Assembly (NCBI GenBank): GCA_030040475.1
Contig: JASHTQ010000203.1
Span: 1 to 24,426 of the forward strand
Direction of reading: 5' to 3'
Source: Streptosporangiaceae bacterium
GTDB taxonomy: Bacteria; Actinomycetota; Actinomycetes; Streptosporangiales; Streptosporangiaceae
DNA: 24,426 bases
Shown here: in pieces, positions 15,061-22,506 of the stretch
Layout of the letters: each line of letters opens with the position of its first letter
Position numbering within the stretch: position 1 is the stretch's first letter
The notes under the pieces: model-generated
Seen by the model: only the letters and a program-made list of their open reading frames with translations
Databases searched by the model: none
What the model was told of the DNA's origin: nothing
Translations under genes and position numbers: made by a program

Positions 15061-15716
15061 GCCGGAATCCGGTAGCCGGCCTGGGCGAGGGTCTCGATCA
15101 CCGGCGGGTCCCCGAGCTTGCGGCGCAGCCGGCTGATCGTCACCTTGACCGCCGTCGTGAACGGGTCGGCCATCTCGTCCCACACCCTCTCAAGCAGTTC
15201 CTCGGCGGGCACCACCCGGCCCTGGGCGGCCAGCAGCAGTTCCAGCACGCCGAACTCCTTCGGCCCCAGGTCAAGCACCCGCCCGTTCCGGCTCGCGACC
15301 CGCCGCGCCGGGTCCAGCCGCAGGTCACCGCAGCTCAGCACCGGGGCGAGCGGCGGCTGCGCCCGGCGCAGCAGCGCCCGCAACCGCGCCACGAGCTCGG
15401 CGAACGCGAACGGCTTCGGCAGGTAATCGTCGGCGCCGAGGCCCAGCCCATCGACCCGGTCCTCCACCGTGCCCGCCGCCGTCAGCATCAGCACCCGGCT
15501 GCGGCACCCCGCCCGCACCAGCTCCGCGCACACCTCGTCCCCGTGCCGCCCCGGCAGGTCCCGGTCCAGCACGATCACGTCGTAGTCGGTGACCAGCGCA
15601 CGCTCGAGCCCGGCCGCCCCGTCGAAGGCCACGTCCACGGCCATCCGCTCCTGCCGCAGCCCGGCCCCGATCGCCTCGGCCAGCTCGCCGTCGTCCTCGA
15701 TAACCAGCACCCGCAC
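15057..15716 (-). CDS. OmpR-family response regulator
   Basis: A 219-residue two-domain regulator. GTG at 15716 gives the classical beginning MRVLVIEDD and has GGAGGT about 10 nt upstream; a longer frame to 15785 lacks family similarity. The receiver shows Asp8/Asp9, the phosphoacceptor Asp51 in VLDRDLPG, Thr79 and Lys101. The C-terminal half is the winged-helix DNA-binding domain (LGPKEFGVLELLLAAQGRVVPAEELLERVW, ending TISRLRRKLGD and GYRIPA). It overlaps the kinase gene by 4 nt. A 19-bp direct repeat 62 nt upstream of its start is repeated before the ABC transporter, which suggests autoregulation and control of the transporter. Confidence 0.95.
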   Translation of the reverse strand: MRVLVIEDDGELAEAIGAGLRQERMAVDVAFDGAAGLERALVTDYDVIVLDRDLPGRHGDEVCAELVRAGCRSRVLMLTAAGTVEDRVDGLGLGADDYLPKPFAFAELVARLRALLRRAQPPLAPVLSCGDLRLDPARRVASRNGRVLDLGPKEFGVLELLLAAQGRVVPAEELLERVWDEMADPFTTAVKVTISRLRRKLGDPPVIETLAQAGYRIPA

Positions 15717-15778
15717 GGCCAGAACCACCTCCGCCCGCCATGCCCAGCACCGTCCCCTCCCATCATGCCCCGCCCCCC

Positions 15779-15797
15779 GTTGCACCCGGGTTACACC
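15779..15797 (-). promoter_or_regulatory. Direct-repeat site upstream of the response regulator (copy 1)
   Basis: GTTGCACCCGGGTTACACC on the plus strand consists of two half-sites, GTTGCAC and GTTACAC, whose starts are 11 bp apart. That is the usual arrangement for OmpR-family dimers. The same sequence with two differences lies at 17784-17802. On the gene strand it is 62 nt before the regulator start codon, with a CATGAT hexamer (-10-like) 11 nt downstream. Confidence 0.6.
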
Positions 15798-15889
15798 GCC
15801 TACGCCCCTGCGGTCGGTGCCAGCGGGACTTGCGCCGGCCGCCGCCGGGCGGCCATCCTCCCGGCAGACGGCGTCACGACGGCACGGCT

Positions 15890-15910
15890 CCCGGCTCCGA
15901 TTGAGCCGGG
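15890..15910 (-). terminator. Hairpin after the Ig-like secreted protein gene
   Basis: CCCGGCTC-cgatt-GAGCCGGG is a perfect 8-bp stem with a 5-nt loop, located 14 nt beyond the stop codon at 15925. There is no U-tract, so it would be a U-less terminator. It also separates this gene from the response-regulator operon that follows on the same strand. Confidence 0.55.
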
Positions 15911-15924
15911 CTGGATTCCCCGGG

Positions 15925-17490
15925 TCAGAAAATGAAGCCCCGGTAGGTGAAATCGGTGGCCGCGGTGGCCTGGCTGGACACGCCGCCGACGGTGACGGTG
16001 ACGGTCACCGTTCCGGTGCCGGCCGGGTTGACCATGAGGATCTCAGTGGCCCGGACGACCTCGACCACGCCCGGTTTCCCGCCGAAGGTGACGCTGACCC
16101 GGCATCGCACCTGGCCCGCCGGGCAGGACAGGCCGGTCCCGGTGATCGTCACCGGCGTGTCACCGTAGGCCGGGCCGCTGGCCGGGCGCAACGAGGTGAT
16201 CACCGGGCCGCTCACCGAGATCGACAAGGCCTGGCTGGTCGTCATCGCCGGGTTCTCGGAGTCGGTCACCGTGACCGTGAAGTCATAGGTGCCGGTCACG
16301 TCCGGGGTGCCGGAGATCGTTCCGCTCGATGGGTTGAGGGTCAGCCCTGGCGGCAGCGACCCGGCGCTCACCGACCACGTGTACGGCGTGATCCCGCCGG
16401 TGGCGGCGAGCGTAGCGGAGTACGGCTGACCCCCGGTGGCCGCGGGCAGGCTGGTGGTGGTGATGATCAGCGGTGCCGGCTTCACCACGATCGACAGCGC
16501 CTGGCTGACCGTCACCGACGGAATCGCCGGAAGGTTCAATTGCGGGACCGGGGGAATGGCGGTGTCGGTGACGCTCACCGTGAAGTCGTAGGTGCCGAAC
16601 GACGTCGGCGTGCCGGAGATCACCCCGGTCGAGCCGTCCAGGGTCAGTCCCGGTGGCAGCGAACCGGCCACGACCGACCAGGTATACGGCACCGCGCCGC
16701 CGTACGCGGCCAGCGACGCGGTGTAGGCCTCGGTGTCGATGGCATCCGGCAGGCTGGTGGTGCCGACGGTCAGTGGTGAAACGGCCAGGGTGCCGGCGCT
16801 TGCGCCCCACAGCTGGCTGCCGGTTACCTGCCCGGCGGCGTTGGTCACCAGCTGCGAGGTCTCAAGCTGATGCTCGAACGGCAGCCCGTTGACCGTCCCG
16901 TCGTCGGTGAGCACGTACGGAGCGGTGAAGTCGGTGTCGGTGGCGGAGATGAGCGGGGTGGCGGGACTGAAGGTCTGCAGCCACGACGAACTCGCGATCC
17001 AGAGGGTGTGGGAGTCCACTCCGCACGGCTGAAGGGAAACCACCGTGCCCTGGGCCGCGACGGAGCCGACTCCCACGCACTCCCCGGTTGGAGCACCGTA
17101 GGGCGTGTACGCGATCTCGAACGCCCAGTCATTTACCGATCCGGCCGGGCAGGTGAGAAAGTCGACGCCCGGGTCGCAGCCGTAGTTCATCGCCACACCC
17201 TCGGAGACCAGGCCGGCCTGGTAGTACTGGGCCACCAGGTCCTCGTCGTTCAGCGCGAAGTCTTCCCCCGGATACCCGCCGCTGGCGGGGTACGTGACGA
17301 GCGGGGCACCGGTCTCCTCCCCGCCCGGATCGTCCATGACGGCGGAGCTGTTCGCCAGGCTGAACAGCGCGACGCAGGTCTGGCCGCACGGCCGGGTGGC
17401 CGCGTTCGCCGGAACCGATGCGGCCGCGGCCAGGCCGCCAGCCAGAGTAAGCGTCGCTACGGCCGCCATGATCGTGCTCTTGATGGACAC
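15925..17490 (-). CDS. Secreted protein with lectin-like N-part, two He_PIG domains and an IPT/TIG domain
   Basis: A 521-residue exported protein. GTG 17490 has GGAGGGG 8 nt upstream and starts a clear signal peptide (MSIKSTIMAAVATLTLAGG, then AAAASVPANA) with a likely cut near residue 30. Residues about 31-235 are Cys-containing; the stretch GECVGVGSVAAQGTVVSLQPC...LWI resembles a ricin-type beta-trefoil repeat, though weakly. Two putative Ig-like He_PIG domains follow (about 240-310 and 346-414), each with PYTWSVxAGSLPPGLTL, SGTP and GTYDFTVxVTD. An IPT/TIG domain (about 427-521) begins PVITSLRPASGPAYGDTPV. No sortase motif or C-terminal membrane anchor is visible, so it is probably released or held in the wall non-covalently. 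It lies between the two-component genes and the ABC exporter; adhesion or carbohydrate binding is a guess. Confidence 0.8.
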   Translation of the reverse strand: MSIKSTIMAAVATLTLAGGLAAAASVPANAATRPCGQTCVALFSLANSSAVMDDPGGEETGAPLVTYPASGGYPGEDFALNDEDLVAQYYQAGLVSEGVAMNYGCDPGVDFLTCPAGSVNDWAFEIAYTPYGAPTGECVGVGSVAAQGTVVSLQPCGVDSHTLWIASSSWLQTFSPATPLISATDTDFTAPYVLTDDGTVNGLPFEHQLETSQLVTNAAGQVTGSQLWGASAGTLAVSPLTVGTTSLPDAIDTEAYTASLAAYGGAVPYTWSVVAGSLPPGLTLDGSTGVISGTPTSFGTYDFTVSVTDTAIPPVPQLNLPAIPSVTVSQALSIVVKPAPLIITTTSLPAATGGQPYSATLAATGGITPYTWSVSAGSLPPGLTLNPSSGTISGTPDVTGTYDFTVTVTDSENPAMTTSQALSISVSGPVITSLRPASGPAYGDTPVTITGTGLSCPAGQVRCRVSVTFGGKPGVVEVVRATEILMVNPAGTGTVTVTVTVGGVSSQATAATDFTYRGFIF

Positions 17491-17593
17491 GCCTGGATCC
17501 CCTCCTGCGCCACCGGATGCCTGGGCGCCGACAATCCCGCCGAAGCCCGCCCAGGCCAGGCCAGTATGGCCCAAGAGGACCGAGCTTCGGGCG

Positions 17594-17599
17594 ATTCTA
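17594..17599 (-). promoter_or_regulatory. -10-like element for the Ig-like protein gene
   Basis: On the minus strand TAGAAT lies about 100 nt before the GTG start at 17490. No convincing -35 hexamer is found at 16-18 nt spacing, so this is a weak call. Confidence 0.25.
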
Positions 17600-17622
17600 C
17601 GGTAACGCTTTGGTCCGGCAGG

Positions 17623-17727
17623 TCAGATTTCGCCGGAAAAGGTACTCCGGGTAGCGGAGGTTATTGTCCCGACGGCCTGGCCCGCCGCCACCTCGCCGTG
17701 CATCAAGCTGGCGTCGTCGAGCTTCAT
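17623..17727 (-). CDS. Possible 34-residue small protein
   Basis: ATG 17727 is preceded at 17736-17743 by AGGAGGAA, one of the best ribosome binding sites in the window. The 34-codon frame begins MKLDDASLMHGEVAAGQAV and runs to TGA at 17623. Codons in the first half end mostly in G or C, as in the neighbours. The peptide is acidic at its N-terminus, without a signal peptide or membrane helix; I do not recognise it. It lies 132 nt upstream of the secreted Ig-like protein on the same strand and 56 nt from the second direct-repeat site. It could be a small regulator, a leader peptide or an exported peptide precursor. It could also be chance. Confidence 0.4.
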   Translation of the reverse strand: MKLDDASLMHGEVAAGQAVGTITSATRSTFSGEI

Positions 17728-17783
17728 GAGCGCGCTTCCTCCTGGGCGGTGTCGTCGTGGCCATGAAGCCTGCCGCCCGGCGG

Positions 17784-17802
17784 GTTGCACGCGAGTTACA
17801 CC
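17784..17802 (+). promoter_or_regulatory. Direct-repeat site upstream of the ABC transporter (copy 2)
   Basis: GTTGCACGCGAGTTACACC matches the copy at 15779-15797 in 17 of 19 positions, with half-sites GTTGCAC and GTTACAC 11 bp apart. It sits between the divergent small ORF/Ig-like gene and the ABC permease, 44 nt before the permease ATG. The second half-site also overlaps a dyad centred on 17803 (ACACC-T-GGTGT). Confidence 0.6.
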
Positions 17803-17833
17803 TGGTGTCACCACCGCGCAACGGGAGGCCGCG

Positions 17834-17839
17834 TAGACC
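17834..17839 (+). promoter_or_regulatory. -10-like hexamer for a leaderless ABC permease transcript
   Basis: TAGACC ends 7 nt before ATG 17847, and no Shine-Dalgarno sequence lies at proper spacing. Transcription could start at or next to the ATG. There is no good -35 element, which fits a promoter needing an activator bound at 17784-17802. Confidence 0.3.
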
Positions 17840-17846
17840 TGCCGCC

Positions 17847-19310
17847 ATGTTCTTCCTCACCTACCTCAGGCGCGAGCTGCGCCGGAGAATGCGGCAGGCC
17901 ATCTTCGTCGCCCTCGGCCTTGCCCTCGGCATCGGGCTGGTCATCACGGTCATCGGCGCGTCGTCCGGGGTGCGGGCCGCGCAGGCCAAGGTGCTCCAGG
18001 CGCTCTACGGCATCGGCACCGACCTCACCGTCACGACCAAGCCGGGGACCCTGCCCGTCAGGTCCATCGGCGGACCGGGCACCAGCGGCGTGCCCGGCGG
18101 ACAGGGCGCGGCAGGCGGCGGCCCGCGCGCCGAGATCTGCCTCGACGGCAAGTGCTACACGAGCGGCACGGTCGACGCCCTGGCCCTCGGCGATACCGGG
18201 GTACTCACCCAGGCGCAGGTCGCGCGGATCGCCGGGCTGCACGACGTGTCGGCCGCGGCGGGCGGGCTCCTGCTCACCGACAACCGGGTCGTGCTTCCGT
18301 CCGCCTCCAGCCCGACTATCCAGCCGCCCACCTCGTTCACCGTGGACGGGACGGACATCTCCCGTCCCAGCCTCGGCCCGCTGAGCAATGCCAGGCTGAC
18401 CAGCGGCCGCGCGTTCACCGCCGCCGACGACAACGCGGACGTGGCCCTCGTCGACGCCGGCTACGCGGCGTCTCACGGCATCAAGGTCGGCTCGGCGACC
18501 ACGATCGGCGGCACCAGGTTCACCGTCATCGGCCTGGTCAGCCAGCCCCAGTCCGGCAGCCCGCCGGACATGTACATCCCGCTCGCCCGGGCGCAGGCGC
18601 TGACCGCCGACCCGAGCACGGGTAAGTCGATGAGGGGCAAGGTCGACACGGCCTACGTGACCGCGGCAACGGCCGCCGCCGTCCCCGCCGTGCAGAAGGA
18701 GATCCAGCGCCTGCTGCCGCAGGCCACCGTCACTAGCTCCGCCGACCTGGCCAGCGAGGTCACCGGGTCCGCGGCGAGCGCGGCCAGGCTGGCCGGCGCG
18801 CTCGGCAAGTGGCTTTCCGCGCTCGTGCTGATCGCGGCGTTCGCCGTGGCCAGCCTGCTGACGATGGCGGCCGTGGCCCGCCGGGTGCCCGAATTCGGCA
18901 CGCTCAAGGCCCTGGGCTGGCGCGGCAGCAGGATCGTCGGCCAGGTCCTCGGCGAGTCGGTCGGCACCGGCATCGTCGGCGGGCTGATCGGCGTCGGTCT
19001 CGGCTTCGCCGGGGTGGCGATCATCGACAAGATCGCGCCCACCCTGTCCGAGGCCGTCCCCTCGGCGGGCGGCTCCTTCACCCCGCAGACCCAGGTCGTG
19101 GGCGCGGGCGCCGGCGGCGGCGCGACGTTGATCGGCGGCCAGCCGGGCGGCCACTCGATCGTCTCGGTGCCCATGTCGGCGTCGGTGACGATCGGCGCGA
19201 TCGTCCTCGCCGTGCTGCTGGCCATCGCGGGCGGGCTGCTCGCCGGATCGTTCGGCGGCTGGCGCGCGGCCCGGCTCAGGCCCGCCGCCGCGCTGGCCAA
19301 GGTCGCTTAG
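17847..19310 (+). CDS. ABC transporter permease, FtsX/MacB type
   Basis: A 487-residue membrane protein. I chose ATG 17847 because MFFLTYLRRELRRRMRQAI is the usual cytoplasmic start of this family; an upstream GTG at 17757 lacks a ribosome binding site. One helix near residues 18-40 is followed by a large extracytoplasmic MacB-like domain. Three more helices lie in the C-terminal third (WLSALVLIAAFAVASLLTMAAVA, VGTGIVGGLIGVGLGFAGVAII, TIGAIVLAVLLAIAGGLLAG). The conserved PEFGTLKALGW lies in the coupling region and WRAARLRPAAALA at the end. The outer domain carries a glycine-rich insert with a CLDGKC cysteine pair. Such permeases act as mechanotransmission exporters or envelope-stress modules with a cognate ATPase, here the next gene. 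The substrate is unknown. Confidence 0.9.
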   Translation: MFFLTYLRRELRRRMRQAIFVALGLALGIGLVITVIGASSGVRAAQAKVLQALYGIGTDLTVTTKPGTLPVRSIGGPGTSGVPGGQGAAGGGPRAEICLDGKCYTSGTVDALALGDTGVLTQAQVARIAGLHDVSAAAGGLLLTDNRVVLPSASSPTIQPPTSFTVDGTDISRPSLGPLSNARLTSGRAFTAADDNADVALVDAGYAASHGIKVGSATTIGGTRFTVIGLVSQPQSGSPPDMYIPLARAQALTADPSTGKSMRGKVDTAYVTAATAAAVPAVQKEIQRLLPQATVTSSADLASEVTGSAASAARLAGALGKWLSALVLIAAFAVASLLTMAAVARRVPEFGTLKALGWRGSRIVGQVLGESVGTGIVGGLIGVGLGFAGVAIIDKIAPTLSEAVPSAGGSFTPQTQVVGAGAGGGATLIGGQPGGHSIVSVPMSASVTIGAIVLAVLLAIAGGLLAGSFGGWRAARLRPAAALAKVA

Positions 19311-19323
19311 GAGGACATGACAC

Positions 19324-20067
19324 ATGGAAACGACAGACAGCGCCGTCTTGTACCGGCTGTCCGGGGTGAGCAAGATCTACCGCAAGGGCGGCCGCGAGAT
19401 CCCCGCCGTGCACGACCTGGACCTGGACATCCTGGCCGGCGAGTGGCTTGCCGTGCAGGGGAAGACCGGCCACGGCAAGACCACGCTGCTGCAGATCCTC
19501 GGCGGCCTGGACCGGCCGACCAGAGGCCAGGTGGAGTTCGCCGGCCGGGACCTGGCCGCGATCGCGGAGGCCCAGGTGCGCAAGGTGCGGGCGAGCTCGT
19601 TCGGCTTCGTCTTCCAGACCTTCAACCTGGTGCCCACGCTGAGTGCGCACGAGAACGTCGAGGCGGCCCTCATCCCGCTGGGCATTCACGGCAAGCACCG
19701 GCGCATCCGGGTGGCCGAGGCGCTGGACAGCGTGGGCCTCGGCGACCGGGCGCAGCACCTGCCTGGCGAGCTGTCCGGCGGCCAGCAGCAGCGGGTGGCG
19801 ATCGCCCGGGCCCTGGTCAAGGAGCCCAGCGTGCTGCTGGCCGACGAGCCGACAGGAAACCTGGACGAGGACACCAGGGACGAGATCATCGGCCTGCTCG
19901 ACACGCTCTGGCGTGAGCGCAGGCTGACGCTCGTCCTGGTCAGCCACGACAGCACGGTCGTACGCCGGGCACAGCGAATCGGCGTGATGTCCCGCGGCCG
20001 CCTGTCCATCCGCCAGGACCTCAGTGGTTGGACAGGTGCCAGCGGTAGGGCTCCACAAACCGGTTGA
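19324..20067 (+). CDS. ABC transporter ATP-binding protein (LolD/MacB type)
   Basis: A 247-residue ATPase with AGGAGG 9 nt before ATG 19324, beginning 13 nt after the permease stop. Walker A is GKTGHGKTT, the Q-loop is in FVFQTFNLVPTLS, the signature is LSGGQQQR, Walker B is VLLADEPTGNLD and the switch is LVSHD. The family energises FtsX/MacB-type permeases, so the two genes form one transporter. The Walker A sequence is slightly unusual (GKTGHGK instead of GPSGSGK) but keeps the required glycines and lysine. The 3' end overlaps the convergent zwf gene by 47 nt, so the two transcripts would be antisense to each other at their ends. Confidence 0.93.
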   Translation: METTDSAVLYRLSGVSKIYRKGGREIPAVHDLDLDILAGEWLAVQGKTGHGKTTLLQILGGLDRPTRGQVEFAGRDLAAIAEAQVRKVRASSFGFVFQTFNLVPTLSAHENVEAALIPLGIHGKHRRIRVAEALDSVGLGDRAQHLPGELSGGQQQRVAIARALVKEPSVLLADEPTGNLDEDTRDEIIGLLDTLWRERRLTLVLVSHDSTVVRRAQRIGVMSRGRLSIRQDLSGWTGASGRAPQTG

Positions 20068-21463
20068 CCGATGCCGGGCCCCACGAACCCTTCGGGTACG
20101 GCTCGACCGGCGGCGGGTCCTTCAGCAGCGGCTCGGAGATCTCCCATAGCCGCTCGATCGAGTCCGACCGGGTGAACAGCGTCTGGTCGCCGATCATCGC
20201 CTGCAGGATCAGGTGCTCGTAGCCCTCGAGCGCGTTCGCCTGGACGAACGAGTCCTCGTACTTGAACGTCATCGTGGCGTGGCCCAGGCTCAGCTCCGGG
20301 CCGGGGATCTTGGCTAGGAACTCGGTGGTGATCGAGCCCGGGTCCGCGAAGTCGATGACGATCTCGTTCATCCGGCCGGTCGGGATGTCCCGGCGGTGCA
20401 CCCGGAACATCCGGGTCGGCGGCTCGTGGAAGCCGAGCGTCACGACCTGCCGCCCGGCGGCCATGGCCTTGCCCGAGCGCAGGAAGAACGGCACTCCATG
20501 CCAGCGCCAGTTTTCCACCTCGGCGCGCACCGCGACCATGGTCTCGGTCTGCGAGCCGGGCGCGACCCCGGGCTCGGAGAGGTACCCCTCGTACTGCCCG
20601 CGCACCACGTGCCGGACCTCGAGCGGCCGCAGTGCCTGGTACACCTTGAACTTCTCGTCCCGCAGCGGGCCGGCGCTCAGCGACACCGGCGGCTCCATGG
20701 CTATGAACGCGAGCACCTGGAACAGGTGGGTCACCACCATGTCTCGGTAGGCGCCGGTCGCGTCGTAGAAGGCGGCCCGCCCCTCGATCGACAGCGTCTC
20801 CGGCACGTCGATCTGCACGTACCGGATGTGCGAGCGGTTCCAGACCGGCTCGAACAGCCCGTTCGCGAACCGGAAGGCGAGGATGTTGTCGACCGATTCC
20901 TTGCCGAGGAAATGGTCGATGCGGAAGACCTGCGACTCGTCGAAGACCTTGTGGACCGCCTCGTTCAGCGCCCGGGCTGACTCCAGGTCGGTGCCGAACG
21001 GCTTCTCGATGATGACCCTCGCCCCGCGAGCCAGCCCGGAGTCGCCGAGCATGCCCACCACCGAGGGGAACGCGACCGGCGGGATGGCCAGGTGGTACAG
21101 CCGCCCAGGCGTCCCGCCGATCTCCTTCTCGGCCCGCTGGACCGCTTCGACAAGCTCGCCGGCGTTGCCGGGCTCGGCGGCCGCGAACGACAGGTGCTTG
21201 ACGAACTCCGGCCAGTGCGAGTCGGTGGGCTTGGTGATGCAGAATTCGGCGCACGATTCCCTGGCGCGCTCCCGGAACTGATCGTCGGTCATGGCCGCGC
21301 CGGGCGGCGCCGACCCGATGATCCGGAACTCCTTCGGCAGCAGGCCGGCCGCGTACAGGTGGAACCAGCCCGGCAGCAGCTTGCGCTTGGCCAGGTCCCC
21401 GGTCGCGCCGAACAGCACGACGACGTGGTTCTCCGGCCGCGGCTCTCCGTCCTTGGTGCTCAT
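20021..21463 (-). CDS. zwf: Glucose-6-phosphate dehydrogenase
   Basis: A 480-residue enzyme that oxidises glucose 6-phosphate to 6-phosphogluconolactone, the entry step of the oxidative pentose-phosphate pathway, making NADPH (or NADH). FGATGDLAKRKLLP (residues 18-31) is the Rossmann dinucleotide site, EKPFG lies at 153-157, and RIDHFLGKE with Asp183-His184 is the family's active-site signature. The C-terminal PKGSWGPASVNRFV...W is typical. ATG 21463 overlaps the stop of gnd (ATGA), so translation is probably coupled. The usual actinobacterial partner opcA and the lactonase gene are not in the window. Its 3' end overlaps that of the ABC ATPase gene. Confidence 0.96.
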   Translation of the reverse strand: MSTKDGEPRPENHVVVLFGATGDLAKRKLLPGWFHLYAAGLLPKEFRIIGSAPPGAAMTDDQFRERARESCAEFCITKPTDSHWPEFVKHLSFAAAEPGNAGELVEAVQRAEKEIGGTPGRLYHLAIPPVAFPSVVGMLGDSGLARGARVIIEKPFGTDLESARALNEAVHKVFDESQVFRIDHFLGKESVDNILAFRFANGLFEPVWNRSHIRYVQIDVPETLSIEGRAAFYDATGAYRDMVVTHLFQVLAFIAMEPPVSLSAGPLRDEKFKVYQALRPLEVRHVVRGQYEGYLSEPGVAPGSQTETMVAVRAEVENWRWHGVPFFLRSGKAMAAGRQVVTLGFHEPPTRMFRVHRRDIPTGRMNEIVIDFADPGSITTEFLAKIPGPELSLGHATMTFKYEDSFVQANALEGYEHLILQAMIGDQTLFTRSDSIERLWEISEPLLKDPPPVEPYPKGSWGPASVNRFVEPYRWHLSNH

Positions 21464-22491
21464 TGCGCCTTCTTCTCCATGTGCCCGCCGAACTCCGAGC
21501 GCAGCGCGGACAGTACCTTCCAGGTGAATTCGCCGTTGTCGCGCGAGTCGAACCGCTCGTACAGCGAGGCGGCGATCACCGAGGCGGGCACGCCCTCGTC
21601 CACCGCGGCCAGCACGGTCCACCGGCCCTCGCCGGAGTCGGACACCCGCCCGCTGAACCCCGCCAGGTCGGAGGACTTGGCGAAGGCGGCGGCGGTCAGG
21701 TCGATCAGCCAGGAGCTGATCACCGAGCCCCGGCGCCACACCTCGGCCACCTGGCTCACGTCGATGTCGTACTGGTAGGCCCAGGGGTCGCGCAGCGGCG
21801 TGGTCTCCGCGTCGATCTCGTCCTGGTGCAGGCCGATATCCGCGGACCTGATGACCGACAGGCCCTCGGCGATCGCGGCCATCATGCCGTACTCGATGCC
21901 GTTGTGCACCATCTTGACGAAGTGCCCCGCGCCGGGCGGCCCGCAGTGCAGGTAGCCCTGCTCGGCCGTTCCCCCCGGAGCAAGGCCCGGGGTGGGCTCG
22001 GCGGTGCCCTTGCCGGGCGCGATCGTCAGGAAGATCGGGCTCAGCCGCTGCACCGGCGCGTCCTCGCCGCCGATCATCAGGCAGTAGCCGCGCTCCAGGC
22101 CCCAGACGCCGCCGCTGGTCCCGCAGTCGATGAAGTGGATGCCGGCCTTCTTCAGCTCCGCGGCCCGGGGGATGTCGTCCCGGTAGTAGGAGTTCCCGCC
22201 GTCGATGACGACGTCGTCGGCGTCCAGCAACTGGCGCAGCTGGTCCAGGGTCTGCTGCACGTAGCCGGCCGCGATCATGACCCAGATGTTGCGCGGCTTG
22301 TCCAGCTTGGCCACGAAGTCCGCGAGGCTCTCCGCGCCGGTAGCGCCTTCCGCCTCCAGGCCCTTGACCGCGTCGGGGTTCACGTCGTAGACCACGCAGT
22401 GGTGGCCGTCGCGCATCAGCCGGCGGACGAGGTTGGCACCCATCCGGCCGAGCCCTATCATCCCGAGCTGCATCGGGTTTTCAGTTGGCAT
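21460..22491 (-). CDS. gnd: 6-phosphogluconate dehydrogenase, short form
   Basis: A 343-residue decarboxylating dehydrogenase converting 6-phosphogluconate to ribulose 5-phosphate and CO2. The N-terminal MQLGMIGLGRMGANLVRRL is the dinucleotide-binding fold. The strand-2 end VVYDVNPD, with an aspartate rather than the NRT of NADP-type long enzymes, suggests NAD preference. DGGNSYYRDD, CGTSGGVWGLERGYCLMIGG and GHFVKMVHNGIEYGMM supply the substrate-binding and catalytic residues (Lys and Asn in the last). Length about 300-345 marks the short GndA/YqeC class instead of the 470-residue type. It contains a loop, APGKGTAEPTPGLAPGGTAEQGYLHC, that seems longer than usual. GGAAGGA right after the pgi stop is its ribosome binding site. 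Confidence 0.93.
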   Translation of the reverse strand: MPTENPMQLGMIGLGRMGANLVRRLMRDGHHCVVYDVNPDAVKGLEAEGATGAESLADFVAKLDKPRNIWVMIAAGYVQQTLDQLRQLLDADDVVIDGGNSYYRDDIPRAAELKKAGIHFIDCGTSGGVWGLERGYCLMIGGEDAPVQRLSPIFLTIAPGKGTAEPTPGLAPGGTAEQGYLHCGPPGAGHFVKMVHNGIEYGMMAAIAEGLSVIRSADIGLHQDEIDAETTPLRDPWAYQYDIDVSQVAEVWRRGSVISSWLIDLTAAAFAKSSDLAGFSGRVSDSGEGRWTVLAAVDEGVPASVIAASLYERFDSRDNGEFTWKVLSALRSEFGGHMEKKAQ

Positions 22492-22506
22492 GGTCGGTCC
22501 TTCCAG

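Noticed and set aside
17597..17860. 87-codon minus-strand frame overlapping the small ORF
   Set aside because: It is Arg-rich and runs into the ABC permease start without a ribosome binding site. The 34-codon frame in another register is better supported.
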